This document shows, in pieces, positions 5,373 through 5,530 of a DNA stretch of 5,530 nt (position 1 is the first letter of the stretch; each line of letters begins with the position of its first letter). Both the position numbers and the translations under genes were made by a program. The notes under the pieces were generated by a model. That model was not told the DNA's origin. It made no database searches and was given only the letters and a program-made list of their open reading frames with translations. Source of the DNA: Actinoplanes liguriensis (lineage in GTDB: Bacteria; Actinomycetota; Actinomycetes; Mycobacteriales; Micromonosporaceae); the NCBI GenBank assembly GCA_000715855.1, contig KL571297.1:46011-51540 (forward strand), read 5' to 3'.

Positions 5373-5400
5373 AAGGGATTTTGCAGCGCTGCAAACCCTT
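5373..5400 (-). terminator. Extended hairpin around the operator, possible terminator of the upstream gene
   Basis: Beyond the 16-bp palindrome, AAGGG (5373-5377) and CCCTT (5396-5400) also pair, with two unpaired bases at 5378-5379. As RNA on the minus strand this gives an 11-pair stem with a GCGC loop, beginning in the stop codon region of the upstream gene and followed by TTTAG. It may terminate that gene as well as serve as operator. Evidence is symmetry only. Confidence 0.35.
5380..5395. promoter_or_regulatory. LacI-family operator upstream of the arabinanase gene
   Basis: TTTGCAGCGCTGCAAA is a perfect 16-bp palindrome with a central CG, the layout of LacI/GalR-family operators (core TTGCAGCGCTGCAA). 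It overlaps the proposed -35 and lies 13 bases upstream of the -10, ideal for a repressor that blocks polymerase and is released by an arabinose-type inducer. The regulator gene is not in the window. Confidence 0.8.
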
Positions 5401-5530
5401 AGAACCGGTCGAACTTGGCTTCCAGGTCGACCGGGGTGGCGCCGGCGGCGCTCATCGCGGGGGCCGAGTTCTCGTTGTAGGCGCCCCAGTTGGTGCGGGC
5501 CGCGTTACCGGCGGGCCAGCTGCTGCGGGC
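5399..5530 (-). CDS. C-terminal 43 residues of an unidentified protein, 5' end beyond the window
   Basis: The minus-strand frame is open from the window edge to a TAA at 5399-5401. The visible peptide contains SSWPAGNAARTNWGAYNENS and ends PVDLEAKFDRF. Codon use has the same G/C-rich third position as neighbouring genes, so it is very probably coding. The aromatic- and Asn-rich tail (NWGAYNEN) looks like the end of an exported carbohydrate-active protein, such as a pectinesterase or pectate-lyase-type beta-helix enzyme. This is a guess from flavour and from its position beside an arabinanase, not a match. It is in the same direction as the arabinanase with 40 bases between. Confidence 0.6.
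   Translation of the reverse strand, partial: ARSSWPAGNAARTNWGAYNENSAPAMSAAGATPVDLEAKFDRF

Noticed and set aside
4231..5373. 380-codon open frame on the plus strand
   Set aside because: It is the antisense shadow of the GH43 gene, whose catalytic residues are all in place on the minus strand.
5359..5394. TTG start at 5394 for the arabinanase
   Set aside because: It lies inside the operator palindrome and -35; the ATG at 5358 gives a proper lipoprotein signal directly after a -10 element.

Overview
The window reads as a high-GC Gram-positive actinobacterium. All convincing genes have strongly G/C-biased third positions. Twin-arginine and lipoprotein signals, a mycothiol-dependent-isomerase-type domain, WXG100-like proteins and TANNNT leaderless promoters all fit that group. 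A Micromonosporaceae- or Streptomyces-like host is a guess from gene content, not something the sequence proves. The first 17 bases are not genomic: they are the inner end of the Nextera/Tn5 mosaic-end adapter, so the left edge is a read or contig end.

Layout from left to right: (1) bases 18-314, minus strand, the N-terminal 99 residues of a maleylpyruvate-isomerase/DinB-like domain protein, cut by the contig end. (2) A 13-bp perfect inverted repeat at 337-368, a probable terminator. (3) A secreted class 2 lipase, 378-1043, minus. (4) Four minus-strand genes packed as one unit, 3989 down to 1131: a small WXG100-like helical protein, a 354-residue protein with a WXG-type helical region followed by a glycine-rich hydrophobic segment, a 178-residue charged protein with a YbaB/EbfC-like N-terminus, and a Tat-type lipoprotein that starts inside the stop codon of the gene before it. 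(5) A 159-bp divergent intergenic region. (6) A two-helix small membrane protein on the plus strand, 4149-4418, probably leaderless, whose 3' end overlaps by 20 bases the 3' end of the next gene. (7) A GH43 arabinan endo-1,5-alpha-arabinosidase lipoprotein, 4399-5358, minus, preceded by a perfect 16-bp LacI-type operator on its presumed -35 element. (8) The last 43 codons of another minus-strand gene running off the right edge.

Two themes emerge. The right side looks like part of a plant cell wall (arabinan/pectin) utilisation locus under LacI-family control. The centre looks like an accessory type VII (ESX)-associated cassette of unknown function: the gene order (small WXG-like protein, larger WXG-like protein with a hydrophobic segment, YbaB-like protein, exported lipoprotein) and tight coupling suggest the products act together at the cell envelope. 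No ESX ATPase or membrane core component is present here. No tRNA, rRNA, CRISPR array, insertion sequence or gene-free stretch over 300 bases was found.
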